NCBI GenBank assembly: GCA_035079385.1 | Contig: JAVHKY010000003.1 | Location: 20,475,501-20,539,500, forward strand | Direction: 5' to 3' | Length of the DNA stretch: 64,000 nt | Origin: Aspidiotus rigidus | Lineage: Eukaryota; Arthropoda; Insecta; Hemiptera; Diaspididae | Shown: positions 47,520 to 57,955 of the stretch, in pieces | Layout: the number at the start of each line of letters is the position of its first letter | Numbering within the stretch: the first letter of the stretch is position 1 | Made by a program: the position numbers and the translations under genes | The notes under the pieces: generated by a model | Database searches by the model: none | What the model was told of the DNA's origin: nothing | The model's input: only the letters and a program-made list of their open reading frames with translations

Positions 47520-48600
47520 TGTAAAACTCGAGTGGGAAGGAGCTGAGAACATCGATTACCAAAAAATCGCGCTACGTCTATCACGAACTCTCTCGTGAAC
47601 ACATACGCGGGTAATTTTCAAAGGCCTTCTTTAATTAATTAAAACTATATTATTTTAATTTTACGAGCACATCAAAGCTACAATTGAAAAATCAACTGGC
47701 CACTAAACTTTGAAACATCTACAACCTTAGCGATTACACACACTACTTTACGATTACACGAACAAAATGTGTCTACCATTCATCCCCTATGGGGTTTTTC
47801 GGGGTGAAAAAAAGTCTTAAACCTTCCCACTCGACATATGAAGCTATTTTTGCGGAGTTTCAGATGAGTCGAGGCGGTAGGAGCTGAGAACATCGATTAC
47901 CTAAAATCGCGCTACGTCTAATAGTACCTCTCCATGGCAATTCACCAACCCGATTTTCAAAATTATATTTGGTTGCCTAGTATGAAAAAACGGAAATTCT
48001 TTTTGGTACCAAGAATACACGTACAAAAGCAGTAGCCAATATACGATTAATTTTCAAGCTTTATTTCAACTTTTTCGGTGAACTTTATTCAATTTTGGAT
48101 AGGAAAAAACTATCCTCGACATAATTCCCGTATAATGTCAAATTTTCATCGAATTTCAATGGGGGGGGGGGGGGGTAGAGATTACCCGTTACATGCGATT
48201 CCATTTTTCAGCTTTATAATATAAAAAAAAAGTAGTGTCATCTCATCATTATTCCTTCGAGATGTAAATAAAAATATTATTCCATGGCAAAAAGGGAGGG
48301 AATACATATAGATGGTTATTTGTCAATACTTCGTACATATTTCGTCCATTAACACGATAAAAGGAAAAATTTATTTTTGTATCAAGAATACACGCGTAGA
48401 AGTAGCAACCAATATAGACCTAACTTAAAAGCTTAATTTCAGCTTTAAAACTTCATTTTTCCAAAATTTTTTTAATTATTCTTCTTCTCTGGAACAATAA
48501 ACGTGTATCAGGAAAATTTTGGGGAAAAGTATTCGGTAGGAGTGGAGATTACCGGCGCCGAAATATACTTTTTGTGTCTTATAATATAGAGATAGGTAAA
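47520..48600. repeat. Diverged tandem duplication, unit about 340-370 bp
   Basis: GGAGCTGAGAACATCGATTAC followed by AAAATCGCGCTACGTCTA occurs at about 47536 and 47879. ACCAAGAATACACG (47998) and ATCAAGAATACACGCG (48381) head similar stretches. GGTAGAGATTACCCG and AGTGGAGATTACCGG follow each. A 15-base G run lies at 48161-48175. No coding region. Confidence 0.65.
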
Positions 48601-50829
48601 TGCTCACGCCCAGATGACCTTGACCTAATCACAAACTGTGCTAGAGGTCCGTTGCAAATTGGTTCCACGATTTTATGGGAGCATGATAGTTTATGTTGAC
48701 CTACTTACTTTATGAAGACTTGGAGAAAGTCCGACTTTGAGCTACATGAGATGCAGTTCCATTTTCCTTTCATAGTCGTCCGCATTTTTCGTCATAATTT
48801 TTTCATATATTTCTTCATAGTACTTTTATAAATTAAGTTCCCTCTCATAAATTTTTCATATTTGCTATGTTTTTGGTGCGGGGTTTGAGCTTTTTATGTA
48901 TTGTATAAATGTAGGATCAGAATTTGTCTTTCCCTATCATGGGTCTCTATGATTCAGCCTTACTTATTAAATAAAATCCCCTTTTGATTGACGCAGTGCA
49001 AGTGTTCACCGAAGATGAATAATATGTCTTTCTCACGTCGCGCCGTTGGTTCGGAACTTTCTCTGCGAGTTTCATTGCATCTCGAAAGGTATTAAGAAAC
49101 CTCATAAAACCTAACATATAATATGAAGTTGGAACTCATGCCTCGGAGGCACGTATATTATAGGTAATCTGTATATGGGGAACGAATTTTCTGAGGGTTC
49201 TTCTGGTATAAGAGTGTTGCCTGTCCGCGAAAGCTTTGACCCTACTTTGGGTCTCAAATTTGAAGAGAATAAACGAAAATAGTTTTTAATAAGGAGAGAT
49301 ACCAACTTGCAAAGCTACAGACAGACCAAATGAAAAAGCGATTGCGAGCAATAAACAAAAAAGTATAGCATCAAGATAATCAACCTGTTGATAGACGGTC
49401 AGGATTACTCGTAATATTTCCCAGTTTGAAAATTTTCTAGCTTATATGCACTGCTGCCGGAGCATGAACTTTGCGCTTTGTGAAAGGGATACACTTTATC
49501 TCCATGCAATAGTTACTCGTTAGTCGTTTTTTCCGATGTTGATGTAACGTTTTCTCTCCTCACAGCTCGAGTTTGTAAAAAGAAACACAGTATTACGATA
49601 GCGAGATAAATTTGGATGTACAAAACTTTTAATTGCATTAGTAAAGTTATTACAAAGTCTACAAGAATACGAATGAAGAAAAGAGAGAGACAGAAAGAAA
49701 GAGAAGGAAAAAAAGACGTACAACAGTCGCACGTGCATTTAACTACGCAGTTGCTACGTGACAAGAGATTTCTGTAATTTAGCAAAAGCTTTCAAACTTG
49801 CTCAAAATATAAAATCCGTCGCCCATTCTATTCCTTCCTTAAAGTTTAATAATTTTTACCCGCGCGCTGACCCGACGCGCGATGATAATGGACGCTACCG
49901 TTTTGCCGTTTCTTTTTACCTACGTGCGATTAAACGTCGTCTTTGTACGCTCCACGTGAGAAAAATAACACGTGGATTTTTCGATAACAATGTCTAGACG
50001 ACGATACTTATTAAATATTTCTAAAGGCGGAAATCGTGGACCTCCGGCACACTCGTCCATGTTATGAGAGAACTATGAAAAAGAAATAAATCTCGTCCGT
50101 AATCCAGATGAGGGGAATTTGATCACGGAGCGTCTTCCTTCGTTGCAGAATATTACTGGGTTAATTTTTCAGTCAAAACTTTGAATTAACCAGAGTAACC
50201 CAAGTTAGTTGCCGATTATCGAAGTAATCCCCATAGTTCGCTCATTATAATTTGTGTACAAAGTTATAAAATTGTAACATATATCGTATTGCAATAACGT
50301 AGCCAAAGACAAGAAGAGCTTTTATAGCTTTGAGGAGTAATACGAGAATTTTATGAACCGTCTCATGCAAAGGAAATATGCTGGTCGCGCCGAGGTTCTT
50401 AATGGGCTATGTTTTGGATATAGAACTGCAGTTCTCATATTGTAAGCTTCAGTGGTTAACGTCTTGATGAGAATGCTCCAAATTTTATTCATTTTACGCG
50501 CATTAAAAAAAAAAAAAAAAAAAAAAAAAAACACGTAAGTCCTATAAAAAAAACTTAAATAAAGTAACATTGAGAAAGAAATCTACGTAAGTCTAGTTAC
50601 ACTAAAAAGAAAAGCCGTAACTCTGTGAACACTAAGAAAGAAATGCACGTGAGTCCATTTCAACCGTTATTACTCCCCCCAAGATGTCCTAAGGGTCCGC
50701 TAAATGGATAAATTAGTTGAGTTCCACCCACAAAATACAGAACAAAAATTTCATACCCATAAGAACATAATTGAATTTTTAAAACGTTTTTTTCTTCTCC
50801 TGTAAAATTTGGATTTTTGGACTTACGTG
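48601..50829. other. No gene recognised
   Basis: AT-rich sequence with a poly-A tract at about 50506-50530. A locally CpG-rich patch around 49860-49980 carries no recognisable exon. Confidence 0.4.
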
Positions 50830-50837
50830 GTTTTTAT

Positions 50838-51181
50838 CAGGGATGTCCAGCTAAAGCCAGCCAAACGTAAGCCAAAAGCTTAAGCCAATGTTGTGACCGT
50901 TTTTGCGGAATCTAAAAGTCAGCTAATAAAATGCGCCTCGTTTGGCTGTCAGCCCAAAGTCAGACAATCATCGAAAAATTGGATATCGGCTTTGGAACGA
51001 TATAAACCGGCTCCGGAACGGTATAAAGCGACTCTGGAACGATAAATGAATAAGCTATTAGCCAATGGTAAGTCAGCCAATGAAATCGAGAACCATTGGC
51101 TTTCAGCTTAAGCCAATGCGAGGAAAGAGCTGAAAGGCATAAGCTGAGTTTAAGTCAATGATGGTTGGCTGGACATCCCTG
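50838..51181. mobile_element. hAT-like MITE (CAGGGATGTCCAGC termini)
   Basis: A 344-bp unit beginning CAGGGATGTCCAGC and ending with its inverse GCTGGACATCCCTG. Flanks GTTTTTAT (50830-50837) and GTTTTTTT (51182-51189) are an eight-base duplication with one difference, the length expected for hAT. The inside is rich in AAGCCA/AAGCCAATG words repeated in both orientations. No coding capacity. Confidence 0.85.
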
Positions 51182-51684
51182 GTTTTTTTTTCACAACGTC
51201 TTTATGTAATATGTGGTTCAGCATTGCTTATGGAATATATGGTGCAGGATTGCTTACGGAATATGTGGTTCAGTGAATATACAAATCATCTTTGTTAACT
51301 GAATAAATGGTTTGCCAAATATGTGGTTCTGCATTAAAACTTTTCTTTTCCAACAAAATTTTATCAATCTTCTAACAAAATGGTGATTGTTCAAGGGTGA
51401 GTTTGTGATGCAAGGAGAGCCAGAGTGGTCGAGCCGGACGTTTGTGAGAACTGAGGAGGAGAGGTAGTCTCAAACGGACAACATTGCTTGATCTTTTTGA
51501 ACCGGAACTTCATTTACATTTTTTGTGTTGCAGGTTCAAGAATCCTTTAAGAACATCAAACAAAATACAGCTCCATTCTACAATAAAAATTATGCTACTC
51601 AAAGAAGAACACCTTTCAACCAAACTAAGAACCCCACCCCATCATGACTAATATCTTGCATCATGGAAACTGTGGGTGTTATAA

Positions 51685-52010
51685 TCAAAACCAATTTGCC
51701 CCTGCGATCCTCATTCAACTTCGTTAAGGAAGTCGTCCTTTTATCTTGACTCTTGAGCTACATATGATAGGAGGGGTATTTGAAAAAATTTAGACCTCCG
51801 AGCTATATATAACAGGAAAGAACTTGGAAAAATTTGGACTTTCGAGCTAGGGACTTGAGAAAATTTCCACTGTTGAGCTATATACGACAGAGGGGGGACT
51901 AAGAGAAACGACGGCTCCCTTGAAATTGCAGCGCGTTCAAGTTGTCACGTCATAATTTTCGGGATTTAGAAAAAATTCAGGCTCTAAGCTTTATATGATA
52001 GCAGGGGGCC
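51685..52010. repeat. Foldback-family fragment
   Basis: Carries the CAACTTCGTTAAGGAAG segment seen at 35615 and 41670, then decayed 45-bp units with GAGCTA-ATATGATAGGAGG and ACTTGGAAAAATTT cores to about 52010. Confidence 0.7.
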
Positions 52011-52079
52011 TTCGAAAACTTCTCGGGACAGTTGCAGTCCTGCAATGGCATGTAACTTGTTTACGTCTGTTATCTCTAA

Positions 52080-52520
52080 TCAAGTGTCCCTTTTGAAACG
52101 AAATCCTCCCTTGTGATACTGGCCAAGCTTCAGTCCGTCTCCCTTGCCTGTAGCCTGATCGGTAGGCTGTCTTAATGAATTTGAAAACGCTACAGACATC
52201 TCTAGGTTCTACAGATTGCGAGCTAGTCACACCCTGGTTCGAGCGTTGGCAGTTGACAAAACCTCAGTTACCCCCCTCTCTCTCTCCTCTATGTCCTGAT
52301 CAGTGGAGCCGTCTTTGTAAAGTGGAAGACTCCGCAGTCAATTTTCGGATCTTTCAACTGAAATCTAGTCACGTTCTGGTTCGAGCGTTGCGAGTTGACT
52401 AAACCCAAATTTTTCCCTCCTTCTCATTTGAGTCCTGATTGGTGAGCTGTCTGTAGTCATCTCTCGACTCCTTCAACAACGATCTATTTACATCCTGGTT
52501 CGAGTATTGTGAGTTGGCGA
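52080..52520. repeat. Irregular tandem repeat of about 120-145 bp
   Basis: A landmark close to CTAGTCAC-CTGGTTCGAGCGTTG is found at about 52223, 52365 and 52484, and a second landmark, CCTGATCGGT-G-CTGTCT, precedes or follows each. Units contain GGTTCGAG, which resembles a tRNA B box, but there is no matching A box or cloverleaf. Confidence 0.65.
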
Positions 52521-52559
52521 TATTTCAGCCGACATCTTTTGTTCGTAAGACGGAGTTGA

Positions 52560-54080
52560 TAGTGTGTAACGGGTCAATTATGGGTAGTAACCAAGCCAGT
52601 AACGCTAGTTATATATCTCATTGTCAAAACTAGCATTAAGAAATCGAACAACAATCGTATGAGAACTCTAGCCTTAAATTAGTGACTGTGGCTCTAAAAA
52701 GTTTATTTCTGCGTTGTTGAAAAATTCTGGAACGGGTAGACTTCAACGTATCTCATTTTGTTCGTATTATTGTATGAAGCTTCGTAGTGTACAAAACGTC
52801 ATAGAACTGCGAACAAGTAAATATAATCTATTGCCATATTACGTGAATCAAAAGACTGTAACATCTTATAACACGTAGCGAGTCATATTTTCCTCCATTT
52901 ACACATAACGTGGTAGACATCTATTAAAGGAACCCAACATTATCTTCATCCTTCCCTATATACTGTACTATTCAAAAATATTGTAGAGTATATACTTATA
53001 TTCGAATTGTGAAATATATACAATGTCGTTTTACCCGATTTAGCGTTTATATTATTCCGTTGACAAAGTATATAATACAGAGAAAATTTATATTTCGAAA
53101 AATGAACTACGGTATTTTCTATTTTTATACCCTCTCCGCATACCCGCTGAAGTTGACCAATATGAAAGGAAGGTACAGAGATGTAGACTATAATATACTC
53201 GTAGCGAAGAATAGAATAAGGCGGGAGAAGACGAGTAGAGGGGAAGAAATAAAAAATAAGGTACGAACGGCAAAAATAAATATAAATGTTGCGGAATAAA
53301 TCGTAATAAAATTGCGACAATCGACGAACTTTTTTTTTCAAATTCTACGGCGAGTTTTCTTTTCAAAGAGCGAGAGATAACGTAGCTGCATTTATTAAAC
53401 GATAGCCATCTGTATTTTTTGCTCTGTACGAAATATTTGTCTTCATCCTAGACAAAATTGCTCCGTCAAGAAAGACCAAATTCATTTATATTCACCCCTT
53501 TTAGACAACGTGCATTGTAAAAAGAGCCGACCGCGATTTATGAACTTTTGTGGATAATATTTAGTCGCCTTCTGCGGTAAAACGTTCAATATTATCCTTT
53601 CGTCACCGAACCGCCTCGTTTTCGTCGTCCCGGAAAACCTTAACAGTTTCTCGAAAAATTTTCCTGTTTTTTAGTGACTCTTTTTTTACCCCACACATTA
53701 TCACGCTTCATCTGTATCACAGCATGTTTGAAATCCTATACATCGCGAACGCATCATTCATTCTTTTTTTTCATCGTACGTAATTTTTTGTGCGAAAACA
53801 ATAATTTTTCTCGAAGTAGAATAATGCGGAAATACTTACTCCGTACATATTCATTTATTAATGGAGTGAAAAATGTGGACGCTAATTCAGTTCAGTGGTC
53901 GTACACAGAAAAAGGCCTTTGCGTAGGCGTAGATTTAGAAACCTCGAAAAATGAAGATAGATTATCGGAAATTGGCAGAAAGGAAAGCAATGGATGCACT
54001 AACGTAACGCACTTTTATGATCTTGCACTTAGTAGCATTATAATGAAGTTCACCACCTGAAGTTTGTAGTATAATCTTAA
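52560..54080. other. No gene recognised
   Basis: AT-rich, apparently single-copy sequence. Overlapping open frames at 52946-53366 and 53674-54060 show no recognisable domain. Confidence 0.4.
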
Positions 54081-54084
54081 TCGT

Positions 54085-54732
54085 CCAAAAGGCTTACTTT
54101 TTTCCTAGCTCTTTGCCTTTGCAATCTCCCCCTAATCAAGAGTTTTCTTCTCTTCATGCGGTTTTCTACATGTATGACCTCAAATATTTCTTCACTATTC
54201 TACTGTTCTTTATTTCAGTGTTTGCCAAACAGTGACATCCATCTTCTTTCTTCCTTTATCTGTTCTTCTGATATCAAACTTTCTCCCAGTCCAACCGATG
54301 TAAATACCTTCGCACGGTTTGCAAATAAGCTTGTGCACACCACTCAAGTTCCTTTTGTCCTCTTCTCTCGTGTGGTCATTGCTCATTCTTTCCACCATGA
54401 GTGGGTTGTTATGTACCCGTCTATCCACATTCACGTCAAAACCACTAAACGCCCTTATCACCTTGTTTGTGTACATTTCTATGTAAGGTACAGACCCGGA
54501 GTACTTCCTTTGTCTGCTGTCATGGTTTTCCTTCTTTACTTCCACTCTCCCGAGGACTCCCTCAATCACGCCTCTAGAATAGCTGTTGGCTGTGGTGATC
54601 TGCTTTAGTCTCCCATTTCTTTCCTCCTCTCTTCATCGTTCCTCAGGAAAGATATCATTTGGTAGCAGTAGTTCTGAATCGCAGCTAACTTGTGGCAGGG
54701 GTGGTGGCAATAGTCGTTTAGGATGATGGTAA
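54085..54732 (-). mobile_element. Penelope-like fragment (GIY-YIG end), distinct subfamily
   Basis: The minus strand aligns with copy 1 from the end of RT to the GIY-YIG C-terminus (compare 6880-7520). It reads RKYSGSVPYIEMYTNKVI, then VDRRVHNNPLMVERMSND and GVHKLICKPCEGIYIGWTGR. RT end and endonuclease are in one continuous frame here, which shows that the frame breaks at this junction in copies 1 and 2 are secondary. The final third of the endonuclease is frameshifted. Confidence 0.8.
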
Positions 54733-54739
54733 ACCACTT

Positions 54740-55280
54740 GAACTCAAATTTAACTCCATATCAACTCGTTAGGTTTGACCAAAAGTCACAAAATCAAGCC
54801 GATTTAGTTCCATTCAACGTCGACCCAACATTATGGGAAGTCGACGCAAAATCGACTGCTTAAAATTGAGTGGACTCCTGGTATAAGTATTAGAAATTAC
54901 TGTCGACTAGAATTTGACGTCGATTTTGGGTTGAAAAAACTTTCAATCGAATTTGAAGTGCAAACTTTGATAAAGTTTTCAAATCAAGGTCAAGAATGAA
55001 CTAGTTGACTTTTCATGTCAGATTTTTATGCTGACTGAAAATCGACGTCAAAATTGCGTCAATTTGACGATTGCTGCAACCACAATTAAAATTCTTGAAG
55101 ATTTTCATTTAATTATCACGACAACACATGCTGTCTGCGAGTAGCGAAGTCACCAAACTGACTGAATTGTTATTTTTAATAGGGCGCGACTGTACATTGG
55201 TCCCTTGATTCAAAGTCCACCAGCATACATTCCTGGAATACCATAAATCGTCTGTTAATCGACAGATCCGATGATTAAAC
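54740..55280. other. No gene recognised
   Basis: Spacer between two PLE pieces of opposite orientation. It is rich in GTCGA/TCGAC and TTTGAC words but no repeat unit could be defined. Confidence 0.35.
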
Positions 55281-55382
55281 ACTTTATGTACATGGTCAAA
55301 GAGGTTTCTAAGTTCCTGAATAGCAAGGCGAGGCATTATTCCCAAGTATGCGACTATCACGCTACAAGGAAACAGCGCAGCA

Positions 55383-57595
55383 GTGAAACGCACCAAGATG
55401 CAAGCCGAAAGATTGAGAGTGAAGAACGAAATTGGTGAACTCTACAAGAAAATCACCAGGCTGAATGGTCTACTATATGATCAATATTTCCATCTGTCCA
55501 GGTTACTCCACCCGCTAGAAGTTGAAGAAATGATGTTCGAAAAAGGAGGAGAGGGGAAGAAAGGTGAAGACTATGTGGAAAAACGAGTCGAAGCCCAAAC
55601 AAAACAGATCAAGAAGAAGCTTGCCGAACTGACCCGGAAGAAATAAGAAAGAGAGGAGGAGACAGCGAGAGTTGAGCACAAATTTGCTCCCAGAACCGAG
55701 AACCTATCAAGCGTCACCTTCACGGAAGAAGAAAGAAGCCTGCTGGACAAAGGCATCAAGTACGTGCAGCCAGAGAGGCTGAACCAGTGTAGGCTTGAAA
55801 GCATGACCATTAGCTGCGAACAAGTAATCCAAACCAAGGAAAACCACGTGAGACCAGAAGCCCGGACCAAAATTGGGAAAGTGCTGTTGGACATCGAAGA
55901 GGATATGTGCCGAACCTATGACAGAACGCAAGTAATGCAGAGGAAGGTCACAAATCTACAAAAGAAGATCCGACAGAACAACCTGATTTTGACGAAGGCG
56001 GACAAGGGCAGTACGGTAGTGGTAATGGAGAAGGAGGACTACACCCAAAAAGTGGAGTCGTACATCGCAGTTAATGGATACCAAGAGCTGGCAAGGGACC
56101 CAAGACGGAAATACCAAGATGACCTGAAAGCTGTATTGAAACGGAACAATGTACCCGGCAATGGAAGGACGCTTGAGATGAACACGGTTGCACCAAAACT
56201 CAAGAGGCTTGTAAAACTCCACAAAGCGAACCGTCCGATGAGACCCCTGGTCAACAGCACCATGCTACAAGATAGCAAAGATCGTAGCCATATTCCTGAA
56301 AGAAAACTACCAGTTTGCACCCAGACGAAGTATCAGAAACAACGGAGAGCTGATTGAGCAACTGGACAAGTTGGAAATCAGGAGTAACGACAAGCTGATA
56401 TCCTTTGATGTGACTAATATGGAAGGAGGAACTTCTCACTCTGCTCAAAAACAACAGATACCATGGGAACCCCGATGGGTCGAAGTACGCCAACATAGTG
56501 GAGGAGATCTTGAGTCAGAATTACTGCCGCTTCAATAATAGGTTCTACAGTCAGGAAAGGGGACTTGCGATGGGATCGCCGCTGTCACCAATACTGGCGG
56601 AGATATTCATGAATGATATGGAAAACAAGATATTGAAGGGCAGCAAGTTTAGAAACTCGATCAAACACTGGGCCAGATATGTAGATGATATCCTAATTGT
56701 GTGGTCAAGCACTGATGGACAGGTGGATCTATTCCTTTCAGAAATGAACGCGATGAATGAGAGCATCAAATTCACAGTAGAAAAAGGCAATGAGACCATC
56801 AACTATTTGGACCTTACACTCACAATGGAGAACAATAGGATAGAATACAAAATCTACAGGAAGCCGACGCATACTGACCCCATCATTCCAAATGACTCCC
56901 ACCACCACCCCAGGCACAAGTTGGCGGCAATCCAGAACTACTGCTATCGGGCAATTTCTATCCTCAAGAACAACAAAGAGAAGAGGAAAGAGATCGAGAT
57001 AGTAAAGCAGATCGCAGAAGCCAATGGCTACCGCAAATGTGTGGTGGAGGGAGTCTTTGGGAAAATGGAAACAATGATGGCATTGTGAGAAAGTACTCCG
57101 GATCGATACCATATATAGGAAAGTACACAACCAAGGTGATAAAAGGCGTTCAATGGCTACGATGGGAATGTGGGTATCCAGAATAACGAACCCATGGTGA
57201 AGAGAATCAGCAATGACCAGACGGAACAAAAGGACAAGGAAAGCTTGAGTGGAGTGTACAAGCTCAGTTGTGAACAGTGCGAGGGGATCTATATCGGTGA
57301 GACTGGGAGAAAGTTTGAGATCAGGAAAAAGGAGCACAAAACGTCGAGGGAGAAAGAAGATGGCAAGTCACTGTTTGGGAAACACTGTAACGAGGAAAAT
57401 CACGATGGAGAGGGAATATTTGAAGTCATACACGTAGAGAATCGCACAAAGAGAAGAAAACTCTGGGAACAAATGGAGAATTCAAAAGCCAAGATGAAGA
57501 AAGCCTGCCTCTTGAACAATGTAATCACATTTGACAGCGAAAAATTATTCGGCCTGGTGATTGGACGAGAGAAGAAGAACGGAACCAACCAATGA
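55383..57595 (+). pseudogene. PLE reverse transcriptase/GIY-YIG polyprotein, broken (copy 2)
   Basis: The N-terminal charged region (RTKMQAERLRVKNEIGELYK) runs from 55383 to an in-frame TAA at 55644-55646, where copy 1 has a sense codon. The frame then continues to about 56262, where an indel shifts it. RT motif B (LAMGSPLSPILAEIFM, about 56567) and motif C (YVDDILIVW, 56678-56704) are intact, but a 16-base deletion near 56420 removes part of motif A. A 13-base deletion near 57071 and an extra A near 57141-57144 separate RT from GIY-YIG. The endonuclease (57170-57595) is open and keeps GVYKLSCEQCEGIYIGETG with its paired cysteines and the downstream H/E positions. So copy 2 keeps the better active-site motif while copy 1 keeps the better motif A. 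Confidence 0.88.
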
Positions 57596-57775
57596 GACGG
57601 CAGGAATCCAGGTAGCCAATAGAAACGCAGCATTTAGGACAATAGATTGGACCAATCACAAAGCAGTATATTTTAGTCAATAAGAACACAATGTCATATT
57701 ATTGTAAGAATAAGTTTCTAAGAAGTGAACCAATCACAACACAGTATTGTTATAGCCAATAAGATCACAGTGTTA
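57590..57775 (+). promoter_or_regulatory. CCAAT-motif array in the PLE tail
   Basis: A loose unit CCAAT-A-AACACAGTATT recurs with CCAAT or TCAAT at about 57590, 57617, 57653, 57678, 57731 and 57757, usually followed 8-12 bases later by a CAG/CAA-TGT word. The minus-strand equivalent is in copy 1 (about 6600-6800, as ATTGG). CCAAT is a known eukaryotic promoter element. As the 3' tail of one PLE unit can lie next to the 5' end of the next, the array could act as a promoter there. This role is inferred. Confidence 0.5.
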
Positions 57776-57812
57776 TACTATAAAAACTCATGGTTAAGGC
57801 CTTGTTCTCTAG

Positions 57813-57867
57813 TTGTGACACAACTGATGATGGGATAACACCCGAAAGTACTCTTGTAAAAGCAACT
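57813..57867 (+). ncRNA. Hammerhead-ribozyme-like motif in PLE copy 2 tail
   Basis: In order: GTTGT (57813-57817), GAC, ACAA (57821-57824), CTGATGA (57825-57831), stem-loop II TGGGATAACACCC, GAAA (57845-57848), GTAC (57849-57852), TC with the predicted cut after C57854, TTGT (57855-57858), AAAA, GCAAC (57863-57867). Stem I is ACAA/TTGT plus GTTGT/GCAAC separated by an internal loop. Copy 1 has GTTGC opposite the same GCAAC, so pairing is kept while the base differs (T-G here, C-G there). Stem II GGG/CCC leaves an unpaired U next to the core. Type I hammerheads with tiny stem III are known in PLEs. Confidence 0.7.
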
Positions 57868-57911
57868 AATAAAGTAGATTTGTACAATTGGAAAACCCTT
57901 TTTCAATATTA

Positions 57912-57955
57912 GTCCTCTACTTACACTTCACTCACTCATTATGAGTTCCGATAAT
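57912..57955 (+). mobile_element. Partial PLE head following copy 2 (tandem/pseudo-LTR junction)
   Basis: CCTCTACTTACACTTCACTC and CATTATGAGTTCCGATAATA match, in order and with one difference, the start of copy 1 (minus strand 9210-9168), including its probable start codon context ATGAGTTCC. Similarity ends at 57955. A tail joined to a new head is the tandem arrangement expected for PLE insertions. Confidence 0.8.

Larger units (their letters stand above)
55285..57911 (+). mobile_element. Penelope-like retroelement, copy 2 (best preserved)
   Basis: Plus-strand counterpart of copy 1 (6481-9210), very similar over most of its length by eye. It starts near the AAAGAGGTTTCTAAGTTCCTGAA stretch and runs through the N-terminal region, RT, GIY-YIG, CCAAT-motif array, hammerhead-like motif and an AATAAAGTAGA end at about 57870-57911. 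It is immediately followed by a 44-base head of another unit (57912-57955). Its leader is shorter than in copy 1, so it may be 5'-truncated. Confidence 0.9.

Noticed and set aside
51415..51550. Possible tRNA-derived SINE (GCCAGAGTGGTCGAGCCGG and a later GCAGGTTCAAGAATCC)
   Set aside because: An A-box-like and a weak B-box-like word are present, but their spacing is over 100 bases and no cloverleaf could be folded.
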